A stretch of DNA of 64,000 bases from Kuschelorhynchus macadamiae (taxonomy: Eukaryota; Arthropoda; Insecta; Coleoptera; Curculionidae). Made by a program: the position numbers and the translations under genes. Shown here piece by piece: positions 11,384-22,539 of this stretch. The notes under the pieces were generated by a model. That model was not told the origin of the DNA, did not search any database, and saw only the letters and a program-made list of their open reading frames with translations. Position 1 is the stretch's first letter; every line of letters starts with the position of its first letter. The stretch spans positions 1,909,001 to 1,973,000 of the forward strand of contig JAUTXW010000347.1 of NCBI GenBank assembly GCA_030620095.1. Reading direction: 5' to 3'.

Positions 11384-14351
11384 CAGGGTGATCAGTTAAG
11401 GGTAGCGAGCGGCCATATCTCATAAGATATTGGTCGTATAGATTTGAGAAAAAAAATCATACTAAAAGCCAAGAGAAATTGCTGAAAATTATTTTAGAGT
11501 TTGTCAAACGTCCGCTAGAGGGCGTAACAACCAACACCAAGTAGAAAAATGGGGTTTTTATAGAATTTTGCCTAATGAAAATATATCGATGATATCATTT
11601 TCATATTTAGTGACCATTTCCCTACACTTTTTGTCTAAAATGTTTTGTTCTATATATCAAAATAAAGCGGTGGGGGAAGTTCAATTGTTTTTTCAAACAA
11701 ACCAAGATATCTCCCGTTTCTTTTGACCGATTTTAGCAAACTTAGGCTCATATGAAAGAGCATAATTTGCACTACAAAACGCTTATTTGGTTTTGAATTT
11801 TTGACTTTTGCTGGCGTCGCTAGATGGCGTTAACTGAATTAGTAGCATATTTTTTAGTTTTTTTTTTCAAAAAAAAGAAGTGTAATGGTATATTCATTTT
11901 TACATATTTTAAAAGGGGATAAATTTCTCTATAATTTAATGAAAATAATTTATCATCTACCTTTTTTTGAACCGTTGATATTGACCAAAATATTATTTTA
12001 TTTTATTAAAAAATGGCACGCCACTGCTTTTCATAATCACTTATTAGTTGCTAACAAAAAGAACCTCTTGACTTTTTTTCGTTAGACGAACAGTTTTGGA
12101 TTGAAAAAATAAGATGTTTAACAATGAAAAATCTTAATAAAACTGTCCAACAACAGCAGGAGCAATAACACTAAAAACAAGAACATGGAACTTTAAAAAT
12201 AAACGTTAAAAATAAATTAATAGTTTTGTCGTAAATGTTCAAAATGATGCACTGGTCCAATCTCTTCTGGGTGGAGTTGACAGCTGTCTCAATTTCCGCT
12301 CTTGGCATAATATTTATGGCGTTTTGAATTCGGACTATCATGTCTTCTCGAGTAGTTGGTCGAGTTTTATACACCAAATCCTTTATTCGGCCCCACAGAT
12401 AAAAATCAAGGCAGGTTAAATCGGGGGACCGTGGTGGCCAGAAAAATAGACTGCCTCTACCAATCCAACGGTTAGGAAAATGCCTGTTCAAAAAATCTTG
12501 CACATTTCGTGAATAATGTGCCGGGCATCCGTCTTGTTGAAACCACATGTCTCTTCTTACTTGTAAAGGCTCATTTTCTAAGAGTCCTGGTAAATCGTTA
12601 AATAAAAAGTTCAAATACATGTCACCGGTTAGATTGCCATTAAAGATGTGCGGACCGATAATAGCACCATTAATAACACCGCACCAGACGTTGACGCTCC
12701 ATCGACCCTGCTGATAATCTTCACGTAACCAGTGTGGATTAGTGTCCGACCAGTAATGCACATTATGAAGATTTACCCTGCCATTACTGCAAAACGATGC
12801 TTCGTCTGTCCACAATATTTGTGACAAAATATGATGGTTTTCCCTAATGAAGTCTCTAAGCCAGTAGCAGTAATCGAGCCTACGTTCAAAGTCAGTGTCA
12901 TTTAGGGCTTGATGAATCACGATGTGATATGGATCCATTTTAAAATCCATTAATATTTTTGCACTGAGCCTTAGGATATTCCTAAATCTCTGGAGATCTC
13001 TCTTATGCTTGAATGGGGTCTGCATGAATATAAGCCAACACATTTATAATGTTATCTTCTCTTCTTACTCTACGATTTCTTCTCAAAGTTGGAGTTGGTT
13101 ACACTTGGCCATGTTGCCTTAAACGTAAGGCTAAACGATGAAAAACCATTCTCGAATGGTGTCTTCGGAGGGGATAACGCAGTGCATACTGCCTAGAAGC
13201 AATCGCCGCATTTTCAAAACATTGAAAATAAATTCTAAACATATCAAAGGCTTCTTCATTCGTAAAAGGCATGATTTGTTGTAAAAATACTTTTTACATA
13301 ACATTAAATTAAATGTCAATAGCAGGAACTATCAAAATGAATATCAACGTGATTGACAATTTGGTGTTTTGTTTCTTAACGTAGATCATGGCCTGCTTCG
13401 CTTAAATGCGATGTTAGTTAAGTTTGATTTTTAATTTAATTTATGAAATAATAATAATTATTAATAATAAATTATGAACTAAAGCATTCTCTCGCTAATT
13501 AAATTATTATTAATGATACAAATAATAGGTAATAATTTTATTATTGTGAGATGTAATATTTAAAAATAATTTTGAACCTTATAGTTATCATTGTTAAACA
13601 TCTTATTTTTCAATCCAAAACCGTTCGTCTAACGAAAAAAAGTCAAGAGGTTCTTTTTGTTAGCAACTAATAAGTGATTACGAAAATGATTTTTATTTTG
13701 ACAAAAAGCAGTGGCGTGCCATTTTTTAATAAAATAAAATAATATTTTGGTCAATATCAACGGTTCAAAAAAAGGTAGATGATAAATTATTTTCATTAAA
13801 TTATAGAGAAATTTATCCCCTTTTAAAACATGTAAAAATGAATATACCATTACATTTGTTTTTTTTGAAAAAAACTAAAAAATATGCTACTAATTCAGTT
13901 AACGCCATCTAGCGACGCCAGCAAAAGTAAAAAATTCAAAACCAAATAAGCGTTTTGTAGTGCAAATTATGCTCTTTCATATGAGCCTAAGTTTGCTAAA
14001 ATCGGTCAAAAGAAACGGGAGACATCTTGGTTTGTTTGAAAAAACAATTGAACTTCCCCCACGGCTTTATTTTGATATATAGAGCAAAACATTTTAGACA
14101 AAAAGTGTAGGGAAATGGTCACTAAATATGAAAATGATATCATCGATATATTTTCATTAGGCAAAATTCTATAAAAACCCCATTTTTCTACTTGGTGTTG
14201 GTTGTTACGCCCTCTAGCGGACGTTTGACAAACTCGAAAATAATTTTCAGCAATTTCTCTTGGCGACTTTTATTATGATTTTTTTTCTCAAATCTATACG
14301 ACCAATATCTTATGAGATATGGCCGCTCGCTACCCTTAACTGATCACCCTG
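11384..14351 (-). mobile_element. M4: mariner-like element with ~750-bp inverted ends
   Basis: Left arm 11384-12127 and right arm 13588-14351 are nearly perfect reverse complements (744 and 764 bp; small indels). The ends read CAGGGTGATCAGTTAAG, flanked on both sides by a TA duplication (11382-11383, 14352-14353). The inner third carries the transposase on the minus strand. The two arms together exceed half of the 2968-bp element. Confidence 0.96.
12171..13272 (-). pseudogene. mariner-like transposase, DD41D type (M4)
   Basis: Reading leftward from ATG at 13272: MPFTNEEAFDMFRIYF and SRQYALRYPLRRHHSRM (N-terminal DNA-binding region). Stops and small frameshifts lie between about 13110 and 12950 (REISRDLGIS is read in a shifted frame). 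From about 12960 the frame is open to 12171: DPYHIVIHQAL, LWTDEASF (first D), WSVNVWCGV, FQQDGCPAHYSRNVQDF (second D), WPPRSPDLTCLDFYLWG (third D). I count 41 residues between the second and third D. The tail beyond DQCIILNIYD reads into inner element sequence. The catalytic domain is intact but the N-terminal half is broken, so it is probably inactive. No intron, unlike M2. Confidence 0.92.
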
Positions 14352-15616
14352 TACAGAGGTCTCGGATGGGAGAACGGTTGAATTGTGATGTTTCATCATG
14401 TCTCTCTCAATATGTCATTAATGGCGATAGCGAAAGAAGTGCTCGAACTATTAGGTAGGTGTTAGGCGGCTGTTGCCATCACAACTGATGATACATCGAT
14501 TTTGCCGATGCGTCATCCCCACCCTTTGGAAGTGGGAGTGGTGTTTACAACAATCGGAGAGTCTATAAAATGTGAAAAAAAATTACCCATTCTCAAATGT
14601 GAGTTAACCTAAACAATTGAGAATAAGAATTTTTGAAAACTTTCAAAATTCAACAATTTTACACCTGTGAGTCTGGTTTAAAAAATAAAAATGCGAGGAA
14701 AATTAAACAACCGCACTGTAAAATAAAAACAAATCTCTTGCATGGACAACCGAAACAAAAAATTAAACCGATACAATAAATATATCAGCGTCATCGGACA
14801 CAAAAGCCGCTGGGCCTCCACCCAAAGTCTTATAAATTCTTAATTAGTTCTCGTGGATCCCAGTATTAATTATACATGATGTAAAGGCTTGACTATGGGC
14901 GTTATAATTAAGAAGGAATGTGTTAGTCATTAGCGAGGAGCGCTGTTGACTTTTTTTAGCAATCAAAAATTTTTTTTTTTTGGGAATTGAAAATTGATCT
15001 TTAACCGGATCTTAACTGACATCGAACGGAAAAACTATTATTGTACTAGCTGAAACATACACCTATAAATCGAAATGGAGAAATCACGAGTGTGTCTAGT
15101 GATCGCAAATTATCGGTAATTTATTTTTCGGTAAGAATATTCGGTTAGTTACGGTAGTTTTCGGTAACATTGGTTTATTAGAAGGAAATACCCTGGTTTT
15201 TGAAATTATATTTCATAATTATGTGATTTATTTGCGATATTAATGTATTATGCTGGTAATATAGATGCATTTTGGGATTTTTAAACTTATTTATCTGATT
15301 TACACGCACAATACGTAATTTAATACTAATAAGTTTGTTGTTTACGGTTTTTTAATTACCGTAAAAAACATAAACTATTATAAAATTATGTTAAATATGT
15401 TTTCCTGGAAGTTATTATTTGTAATTATTTATTTATTGAAATAATAATTCTAAAATACTACGCTTTCTCACTACTCTTGTGAAAAAAATGTCTTTTGTCT
15501 TGACATATTACTCATTTATACAGTTGTCCTCTGTAGGTCATTTTCTATTATTTTAAAGCAGTCGTCCTGCAATGTTACATTTTAAGGTTGTGTTTTCTTA
15601 TTGTTTTTGCCACTTC
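14352..15616. other. no gene seen
   Basis: Right flank of M4, then AT-rich sequence. The first ~200 bases are moderately GC-rich and continue the unique-looking sequence seen to the left of M4. I see no open frame, RNA gene or repeat boundary I can support. Confidence 0.5.
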
Positions 15617-15905
15617 CCTCGTAAAAGGGAAGTATTGTAATCCTGAAAAGATCACCCTCCCAGGATTTTACATATCTTCACGTTTTAGGGTCCCTAGATG
15701 CCAAAAAATTTGGCTCTCAATTCTGTCGATTTAAAATTCTGCACAAAAATCAAATATTACTTAGAAATCAACAGGTATAGATGAAATGATAAATTGTGGT
15801 ACGAATTCAAGATGGAGGAACAAAATGGCGATCAAATAAAATGCCGGTCATCGTAAACAAAAACTTCCTACAAAGTTTTATATAGCTTCAAGTTCTAGCG
15901 TTTCT
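15617..15905 (-). repeat. dispersed repeat, inverted fragment
   Basis: The short hairpin ACTTCCCTCGTAAAAGGGAAGT is followed by CATATCTTCACGTTTTAGGG, TCCCTAGATGCC and AAGATGGAGGAACAAAATGG. These match, in reverse orientation, the ends of the blocks at 48414-49113 and 50770-51712. Confidence 0.75.
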
Positions 15906-15918
15906 AGATGCCAATACA

Positions 15919-16358
15919 TTATGCATAAACGAAAATTACTTTGACTTTGTCGGAGAATACTACAAACAAAAAGACGGTTTCGCAATGGGCTCCCCTATAA
16001 GCCATGTAACATTTCGAAAAACTTTTTTAAAATAAACCCTTTCAAAGGATATCTTCTTTTGGTATAGGTACGTGTACGACATATTGGTCTGCTTCACAGG
16101 AAATAAACAACAACTACACACAGTTTTAAATCACCTCAATTCAATCCATAACAAAATTAAATTTACACTCGAAATGGAAGAAAACAAATCAGAAGTTTTC
16201 TAGACATCACATTAAAAAGATCACTAGAGAAAACCAGCTTATACAGGTGTAACTATACCAAACGACTCTTTTCATCACGTAGACCATCATAAACTTTCAG
16301 AATATGGTTCTATGATTCATAGAGCTTTTTCGGTGCCTAGAAAGGGAACTTGACCTCA
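15919..16358 (+). pseudogene. Penelope-like reverse transcriptase fragment
   Basis: The open frame gives ENYFDFVGEYYKQKDGFAMGS (RT motif B, GxAMGSPxS), FWYRYVYDILVCFTG at about 16060 (motif C, normally YRYVDD; the first catalytic Asp is Tyr here), LNHLNSIHNKIKFTLEME and, after frameshifts near 16200, FLDITLKRSLEKTSLYRC and NDSFHH. The order and the LNSIH..IKFTxE.E block are typical of Penelope-like elements. Residues between motifs B and C are deleted (ISHV joins FRKTFLK). There is a stop near 16040. A dead fragment, cut on the right by M5 at 16372. Confidence 0.8.
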
Positions 16359-17068
16359 CTATACAGGATGTTCCTTAATGACATGCTAATATTTAAGGGG
16401 GTGATTCTTGGACCCATTTTAAGAAAAAATCTTCATATGAACTTATGTCCTAAACGTCTTAACTTTTGAGATACAGGGTGCTAAAGTTTTCAGAAAAAAA
16501 ATTATTTTTTTTAATAACTGTGATACTACTGTAGATATCTTTATGAAATTTGGTACACGTGTTCTATGCATCAAGATGCATTTTCTAATGTACAAGCAAT
16601 TTTATTCTTTTTACCAGTGGCGTCCGTACGCGTTTTGCTTAGAATATTTTTGGAGAAAAAAATGGTACGCCACTGCTTTATCTTAAAATAAAAATTATTT
16701 TTGGAATTCTCATTCATTTCTGAGCAAAGTCGATCTCTTGATTTTCTTTCGGCCGACGCATAGTTTTCGCTTAAAAAAATAAAAATCGTTTTACTTCAGG
16801 GTCAAATCGTTAAAAATCTGATGTGGTGACTGTTGTGTGGAAAGCGTTTTTTTTTCTTTTTTCGTGCTATTCAGTTCATTTAATAATAAATATTAATTAA
16901 TTTAGAAATAAGTAATTGATTTACTTTACTTTAGGATTGATTACTTTAGGAAACAATTTTTAAAAAACTTTCATGTGCCAATAAATTACAGCGGGGATTT
17001 CAGTTTGCAGAAAACAAAGTTTACAGAAACGGCTTAATTTTATTAATTATTAACAATACTAACATTAA

Positions 17069-18142
17069 TTATAAAAATTGTTGGAAGTGGCCCCCTTCAC
17101 TTAATATGCATGCTTCCGCCCGTCTACGCATGGAATTGCGCACTCGTTCAAATATTCCCGGCGTATTCCGTATAGTTTCACACGAGGCAACTATTCGCTC
17201 TCTTAAATCTTCTACAGTGTTAACGGGAGTTTTGTACACTAGAGTTTTAAGGTGCCCCCATAAAAAGAAATCCAAACTATTGAGATCGGGGGATCTTGCT
17301 GGCCATTGCTGAGGTCCTCCGCGACCTATCCAAAGATCAGGATAAACTGTATCTAAATGATTTCGGACAATTACGCTGAAATGAGCCGGTGCTCCATCGT
17401 GCATGTACCATATGCGATGCCTTAACGCAACTGGTACATCTTCAAGCAACCCAGGTAGTTCTTCTTCGAGAAAATGCAAATAAGACCGTCCATCAAGACG
17501 TCCTGGTAGGAAAAATGGGCCTATGAGATGATTACTAATAATTCCTGCCCAAACATTAAGCGAAAATTGTTCTTGAAAATGGGTTTCGGTTATGGCATGC
17601 GGGTTTTCTTCCGCCCACACATGATTGTTATGGAAATTTTGAATAGCATTCCTAGAAAAAGTTGCTTCGTCTGTGAACAAAATTTGTGACTCAAACTGCG
17701 GATTTAGTGTAACACTCTGAAGATACCACTGAGAGAAGTTCACACGCTGTGGGAAATCCCTGGGGAGTAATGCCTGTACTCTTAGAATATGATATGGATA
17801 TAACAAAAAGTCAACTAAAATACGCCAAACAATTTGGTGACAAATATTCAAAGCTCTAGCGATCTTCCTCGTACTCGTCTCAGGATGTTCGTCGATTTCT
17901 TGCAGCACCGCTTCCTCAACTTCAGGTGTTCTGACAGTTCGAGGACTGCCTTCCGAAGTACCTTTATTGAAACTACCTGTTTCGCTAAGTCGGCGATGAA
18001 TATTCGAAAAGGTTCGGCTATCTGGCAAGGCACGATTAGGATATCTTTCCTGATAAATGCGTCTGGCTTCTGTTGCATTACCATCTGCGAGGCCATATGC
18101 GTAATGCATTGCCGCCATTTCCGCATTCGTATAATTTACCAT
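17069..18142 (-). CDS. intact mariner-like transposase, DD41D type (M5)
   Basis: A 357-residue uninterrupted frame, the only full-length transposase in the window. I chose the ATG at 18142 (MVNYTNAEMAAM) because it matches the N-termini of relatives; an upstream ATG at 18211 adds 23 residues with no family match. N-terminal region: ARRIYQERYPNRALPDSRTF, then TSTRKIARALNICHQIVWRI (helix-turn-helix). Catalytic region: LFTDEATF (first D), SLNVWAGII, YMHDGAPAH (second D), IGRGGPQQWPARSPDLNSLD (third D), FFLWGHLKTLVYKTPV. I count 41 residues between the second and third D. It ends EACILSEGGHFQQFL. It lacks an intron. Because the right inverted arm is missing, the element itself should not move, though the protein might act on other copies if expressed. 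It could also be kept open by recency or chance. Confidence 0.92.
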   Translation of the reverse strand: MVNYTNAEMAAMHYAYGLADGNATEARRIYQERYPNRALPDSRTFSNIHRRLSETGSFNKGTSEGSPRTVRTPEVEEAVLQEIDEHPETSTRKIARALNICHQIVWRILVDFLLYPYHILRVQALLPRDFPQRVNFSQWYLQSVTLNPQFESQILFTDEATFSRNAIQNFHNNHVWAEENPHAITETHFQEQFSLNVWAGIISNHLIGPFFLPGRLDGRSYLHFLEEELPGLLEDVPVALRHRIWYMHDGAPAHFSVIVRNHLDTVYPDLWIGRGGPQQWPARSPDLNSLDFFLWGHLKTLVYKTPVNTVEDLRERIVASCETIRNTPGIFERVRNSMRRRAEACILSEGGHFQQFL

Positions 18143-18279
18143 ATTTAATGATATTATTCGAAAAAACGGCGAAAATAACTTCAATAACTTTAATGAAACA
18201 CTAAAAACCAAAGAGATGACACACTGAGATGGTTTTGAACACCAACAGCTTACTTTAAGTCATTTGACTCACCAGTTTA

Positions 18280-18289
18280 TAGAATGTGT
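18280..18289. repeat. target-site duplication, left copy (TAGAATGTGT)
   Basis: Ten bases repeated exactly at 19491-19500; together they bracket the LINE at 18290-19490. Confidence 0.92.
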
Positions 18290-19490
18290 GAGGGGTTCTG
18301 GAAAAGAATATACTCCCTGAGGAGCAATTCGGCTTCAGAACCTCCACCGGCACTATCAATCAAACCACCAGACTTGCGAGCGATATATTAAAAGCCTTTA
18401 ATAGGAAACAGCACACCGTGGCCATTTTCCTGGATGTTAAAAGAGCTTTTGATAAAACCTGGCATAACGGACTTGTACTAAAGCTAATCAGAGCGAGCAT
18501 ATCTGCCCATCTAACTAAGATAATTAAAGCCTTTTTGTCAAACAGAAAATGTTTAGTCTCAATCGATGGCTACAATTCTACTACTTGGCCTATTTGTGCG
18601 GGAGTCCCTCAAGGCTCCCCTTTATCCCCAATTTTATTTAATCTATTTACAGCTGATATTCCAAAAAATAAACACTCTAAATTATATTTATTTGCTGATG
18701 ATACAGCGGTAACATCTTCTGAAAAGAGGAAAGACCTGTTGATATCTAGGCTACAAGTTCACATAAATGAAATCCAGAATTGGATGCTTAAATGGAAAAT
18801 CACCATTAAACCCATCAATACACAAGCGGTTTTCTTTACTCAAACGTATAAATCTCTCACTCTAAACAAAATCAAAATTGGTAATAACGATATTCCCTGG
18901 AAAGATCAAGCTAAATACCTCGGACTGACAAACGTCTTAGATGGTCTAAAAACACTACCTATACTATCAAAAAAGCAACTATACCCTCTATTAGGTAAGC
19001 GCAGCAAATTAAACAATAGAGTTAAAACTCTTCTTTACAAAGCTTATATTAGACCCATACTAACATACGGCAGCCCGACATGGGGCATTCATCATCCCAA
19101 TCAAACCAAACGTTTACAATCAGTACAAAATATCACACTTAGGAACATTTTAAATGCAGGATATTTTGTTATATCAACCATAGGGATTTAAAAATGGAAC
19201 CTCTAAAAGACTTTATTTACAAACTGAACTTCAATTAATTCAAAAAAATCAGATCAACAAACAATAACCTAATAAAACAGTCACATGTCAAAGCTCGACC
19301 AAATCATAAATTCAAACTACCCCTAGACTTCCTGCAGGATTAGCAATTTAGGTTAAGTTTCCCATTCACCCCTTCTCCCCCATGAGTTCGTTTTTCTTTA
19401 ACCCACCCAATTGAAGCTCACTTCGAAGACCCAACAGCTATAATAGTCTTATGACTGACAGAAAATAGAAGAGGATCCCAAAAAAAAAAA
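18290..19490 (+). mobile_element. 5'-truncated Jockey-like LINE with poly(A) tail
   Basis: The insert begins inside the reverse transcriptase frame (VLEKNILPEEQFGFRTST) and ends in an 11-base A run (19480-19490). It is bounded by a perfect 10-bp duplication. 5' truncation, A tail and a 10-bp target duplication are the marks of target-primed reverse transcription. Confidence 0.93.
18291..19333 (+). pseudogene. Jockey-clade-like reverse transcriptase, 3' part
   Basis: RT motifs in order: EEQFGFR (fingers), AIFLDVKRAFDKTWHNGL (motif A), CAGVPQGSPLSPILFNLFTA (motif B), YLFADDTAVTS (motif C with the catalytic DD), KWKITIKPINTQAVFFT (motif D), KYLGL (motif E) and the thumb block LYKAYIRPILTYGSPTWG. 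The frame is open to 19191. A frameshift near 19175 leads into NHRDLKMEPLKDFIYKLN and LPLDFLQD, the usual Jockey C-terminus. The endonuclease and 5' RT are absent through 5' truncation. All catalytic residues that remain are intact, so the insertion is fairly young. Confidence 0.9.
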
Positions 19491-19500
19491 TAGAATGTGT
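19491..19500. repeat. target-site duplication, right copy (TAGAATGTGT)
   Basis: Exact copy of 18280-18289, directly after the A tail of the LINE. Confidence 0.92.
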
Positions 19501-20107
19501 CATTTGTTCAGTAGATTTGCAAGTGATATAGACCTAGCTGCTCTGAGTTTGGAGCATTATAGGGCGATGATAGAAAATAAATTATAAGCAACTCAAACTC
19601 AGACTTAGTTCTACTGAATTTACACTTAGAGTAAGATTGTACAGTTACTTTCTAAATGTCTAGGTATTGGTGTCTATAAATGGTAGATATATGCTGTAGA
19701 TGCTTTGTAATAATAAATACATATATAAATAAATATATAAACCAATAGATGTTGGAAATACCACCCTATTAAATTTTCTTGACCATAAAACTACTCTTAA
19801 GAATTTTTGTCTGTATATATACCTAATTTGACTATAAAAGATATTTACCTAACAAGTGCAGAAAAACATTTTCTCTGCATGTGTTAGGGACAATAATTTT
19901 CTACATAATTCGTAGTAATTTGATTTGAACTATAACAAACAAACTATCATACATTTAAAAATAACCAATTATTTGGAAAAAGGTACTAACTACATGGAGC
20001 TATAAAAAACTGTTCAAAAAAATGATTCTTTGTTGTAATTAACGTGAAAGTTAACTGAAAATTAATAATTATAGGTATTATTAACTAAATTGGGAGCATT
20101 TTGATGG
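19501..20107. other. no gene seen
   Basis: AT-rich, no supported open frame. The missing right arm of M5 is not here. Confidence 0.5.
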
Positions 20108-21148
20108 TTAGCCTTTTTGGTACTGGCAATAATGTTGACACTTTCTTCTTAACTTGTCATATTGGTGCTGATTCACTGGTCTATTGTTGTCAGCAATACT
20201 ATCAATTTCATACGCGAAACTTGTAGAAGGCAAGAATTTTCCTTGAAATTTTCTCCTGTAGCACATAGAATTTGGTTGGCGACGCGTTTTTGGTTCTCCA
20301 TGGATTCGTCCACATATGATTCTGCAACTTTTGTCGATTGCCATCCCCCGAGACGTTTCAGTAGCCGAAGAGCGTCTATAACAGTGTCTAGTAAAGGTCT
20401 CTGGATTTGTCTAAAAAAGCAGCCACGTCCGATGGCATCTTACCAAACTTATTAATTCCAACAGTTTGAGTAGTACATTTACTTTTTTGGAAATTTACAA
20501 AAACCTTTGACACTGTGTACTTTGTTCACTTTGTACTTACTTCTTGATTAAATTAAGATTTTTTTTCTTCAGTTATAACAAAGCTTCTACTCTGGTGAGT
20601 TATCTGGTATTTCGACCAGAAACAAACTGGTACTGTCACCAGAACAGATGAGATAATTCTTCACGCCTGCAAGCTGCAGCGATTCCAATTAGTATTGTGA
20701 CTTTGATTAGTAAATAAGTATCGTCAGGCGCAATGCTTAAACATTTTTTAACATGTTCGTGGTTTAAAATTTTAAACTTTTTTGGTCTAAAACCAACCAT
20801 TTTCTTTTTTAAATAGGCAATCAATTTAAAATGCCCGCTAATATCAACGTTTTTCTTAATTCTTGGTATAGATTTTTTTACTGATTACTTGGACCACATT
20901 GTAGAAGGTTGAAAGTTCTTTGAAATTTCTTGAAAGTAAACTAGGAGCACCTCCTCTTTACTAATGTTGTTGATTTTCTTGTTGGCGCACCATTTGATGA
21001 ACTTTTCGTATTCCTGAATGTGTCTGAATTTGGATTTGCCTTCAGAAATTTCTGAAAGCAAATCCAAATCTACTTCTTTTGCTGCGTTCACAATATATTC
21101 TGGAACCCCGTCTTGCATGGCCAGATTGTCAAATTCACTTAAATTCAT
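20108..21148 (-). pseudogene. Crypton-like tyrosine recombinase relic
   Basis: Leftward from ATG at 21148: MNLSEFDNLAMQDGVPEYIV, FRHIQEYEKFIKWCANKKIN and VLLVYFQEISKNFQPSTMWS (SAM-like core-binding domain). A TAA replaces the next codon, and the same frame goes on SVKKSIPRIKKN and HFKLIAYLKKKMVGFRPKKF, FKILNHEHVKKCLSIAPDDT, ILIGIAAACRREELSHL (start of the catalytic domain with the first conserved Arg). After frame changes come HCYRRSSAT (the H-x-x-R box, near 20390), LLKRLGGWQSTKVAESYVDE (the second His region replaced by GGW; Tyr is the likely nucleophile, near 20320) and SMENQKRVANQIL. This order is that of eukaryotic tyrosine recombinases of Crypton type. DIRS/Ngaro recombinases are the alternative, but I see no adjoining RT. 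At least two frame breaks and two stops. Confidence 0.75.
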
Positions 21149-22539
21149 TGTAGTAATGCAAAATTACGGAAAATACGCACATATAAAAGCAATTAATGTC
21201 AGTCAGTTGATTTCTAACAATTGATTTTAAGCGTATTTAGTAACCGGGAAACCTGGTAGCTAACAAAAACGAAATGCATACACACTCTGAAAAATATATC
21301 AAAGACGGTTAATTAATAAATAATAAATTAAAGATATCGGCTGTAGAAAAATATCTTTATTGCGTTTAAAAATGTACTAAACGGTAAAAAATCGCTATTC
21401 ATTAATTCTCAAGAATGTATCCAGAAAAAATTGGCATTAGTGTTATATAAATGTCCAGAAAATACATACAGGAGTTATCAAAACTACAACGTTGTTCAGA
21501 TTTTAAGAATAAAACTTGTGTAAAAATACCAATAGCGTCACGTGTTAAAGTCTTCAGAACAAAATTATTTATTTTTTTCTGTACCATTAGGTTTATATTT
21601 TATCTAACCCCACGCATCCAGGCCCTGATTGAACCGCAGACATCTGATGTTTTCGATTGTGGCGCTATGGTGGCGACATTCGGAAATATAATTCTACAGA
21701 AACCGCAGATTATCATACTGGCAACATATATAAAAGGCTGTTTGGTTTATAGACTACAGGTGTATAAAAAAAAATACTTTCTTGGGGAGTAGCGTTGCGA
21801 TTTTGTTTAAAATATTCTACCCCGGGGAATCTGCAATTTTGTACTCTTGAAGGGAAATAGGACTAAGCTATACACAGATGCGTACTTATATCTATCGACA
21901 TAATATATAAATACAACTATTTCTGAGAGGTTATAATAACTCTGGACTTAAAGACAATAAACTGAATAAACGTGTTGTGTTTAGGATTAATTTATATGGT
22001 ATAGTCTTATTGAATGCTTATAAAAATATTTCATAAAATCTTACATAAAAACAAAGAAGATATATTAGTTTAAGATACTTAACCCTTTTTAAAACATAAT
22101 GAGTTCCCGAGTAAGACATTAAAATGTCAAAGAACTTGAGTTTGTATTAAATATGCCTCAAACTCTAACACGTTTTATTTTCACAAAATGCAAATGTTTG
22201 GCTCTTGTGTAATTTAAAATATGACAATTGCAGTAATCCGTTATCTTTTAAAATAAAAAAACTTAACTAATCCTACAAAACATTGTGTTACTACACTCGT
22301 TAAAAAAACATATACTTTTACACCGATTTTTTTTTGTTTTAGTTACGTAACATCGAGATTTCAAAAGGGATTTACCAAGAAGCTTATCTACATCCAGTTG
22401 GAGTTGCTACGATGAATAAAACAATTTTTTTATTAAAAAATGTTATTTATTTAATATAACTTTTGACTAAAGATTCTGTAGTTGATTGTTGTTTGGCTTC
22501 TTTATTTCACATATTTTCATAGTTATTGACAAATGTTTA
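21149..22539. other. no gene seen
   Basis: AT-rich. Open frames (for example 21451-21792) have no recognisable domain and a composition expected by chance. No repeat boundary identified. Confidence 0.5.

Larger units (their letters stand above)
16374..18289 (-). mobile_element. M5: one-ended mariner-like element
   Basis: The left end CAGGATGTTCCTTAATGACA follows TA at 16372-16373. Subterminal sequence around 16660-16790 (GGTACGCCACTGCTTTA, then TCTTGATTTTCTTTCGGCCGACG, then CATAGTTTTCGCT) parallels 12010-12105 in the arm of M4, so the two are related families. I find no matching right arm: after the transposase start, sequence runs to 18289, where a LINE is inserted, and nothing beyond the LINE matches. 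The right arm has been lost. Confidence 0.8.

Noticed and set aside
13131..13319. Minus-strand 62-codon frame as a separate small gene
   Set aside because: It is a shadow frame of the M4 transposase N-terminus, which starts at 13272 in another frame.
21451..21792. 113-codon plus-strand open frame
   Set aside because: No recognisable domain, low-complexity ends and no splice or promoter context; likely chance.
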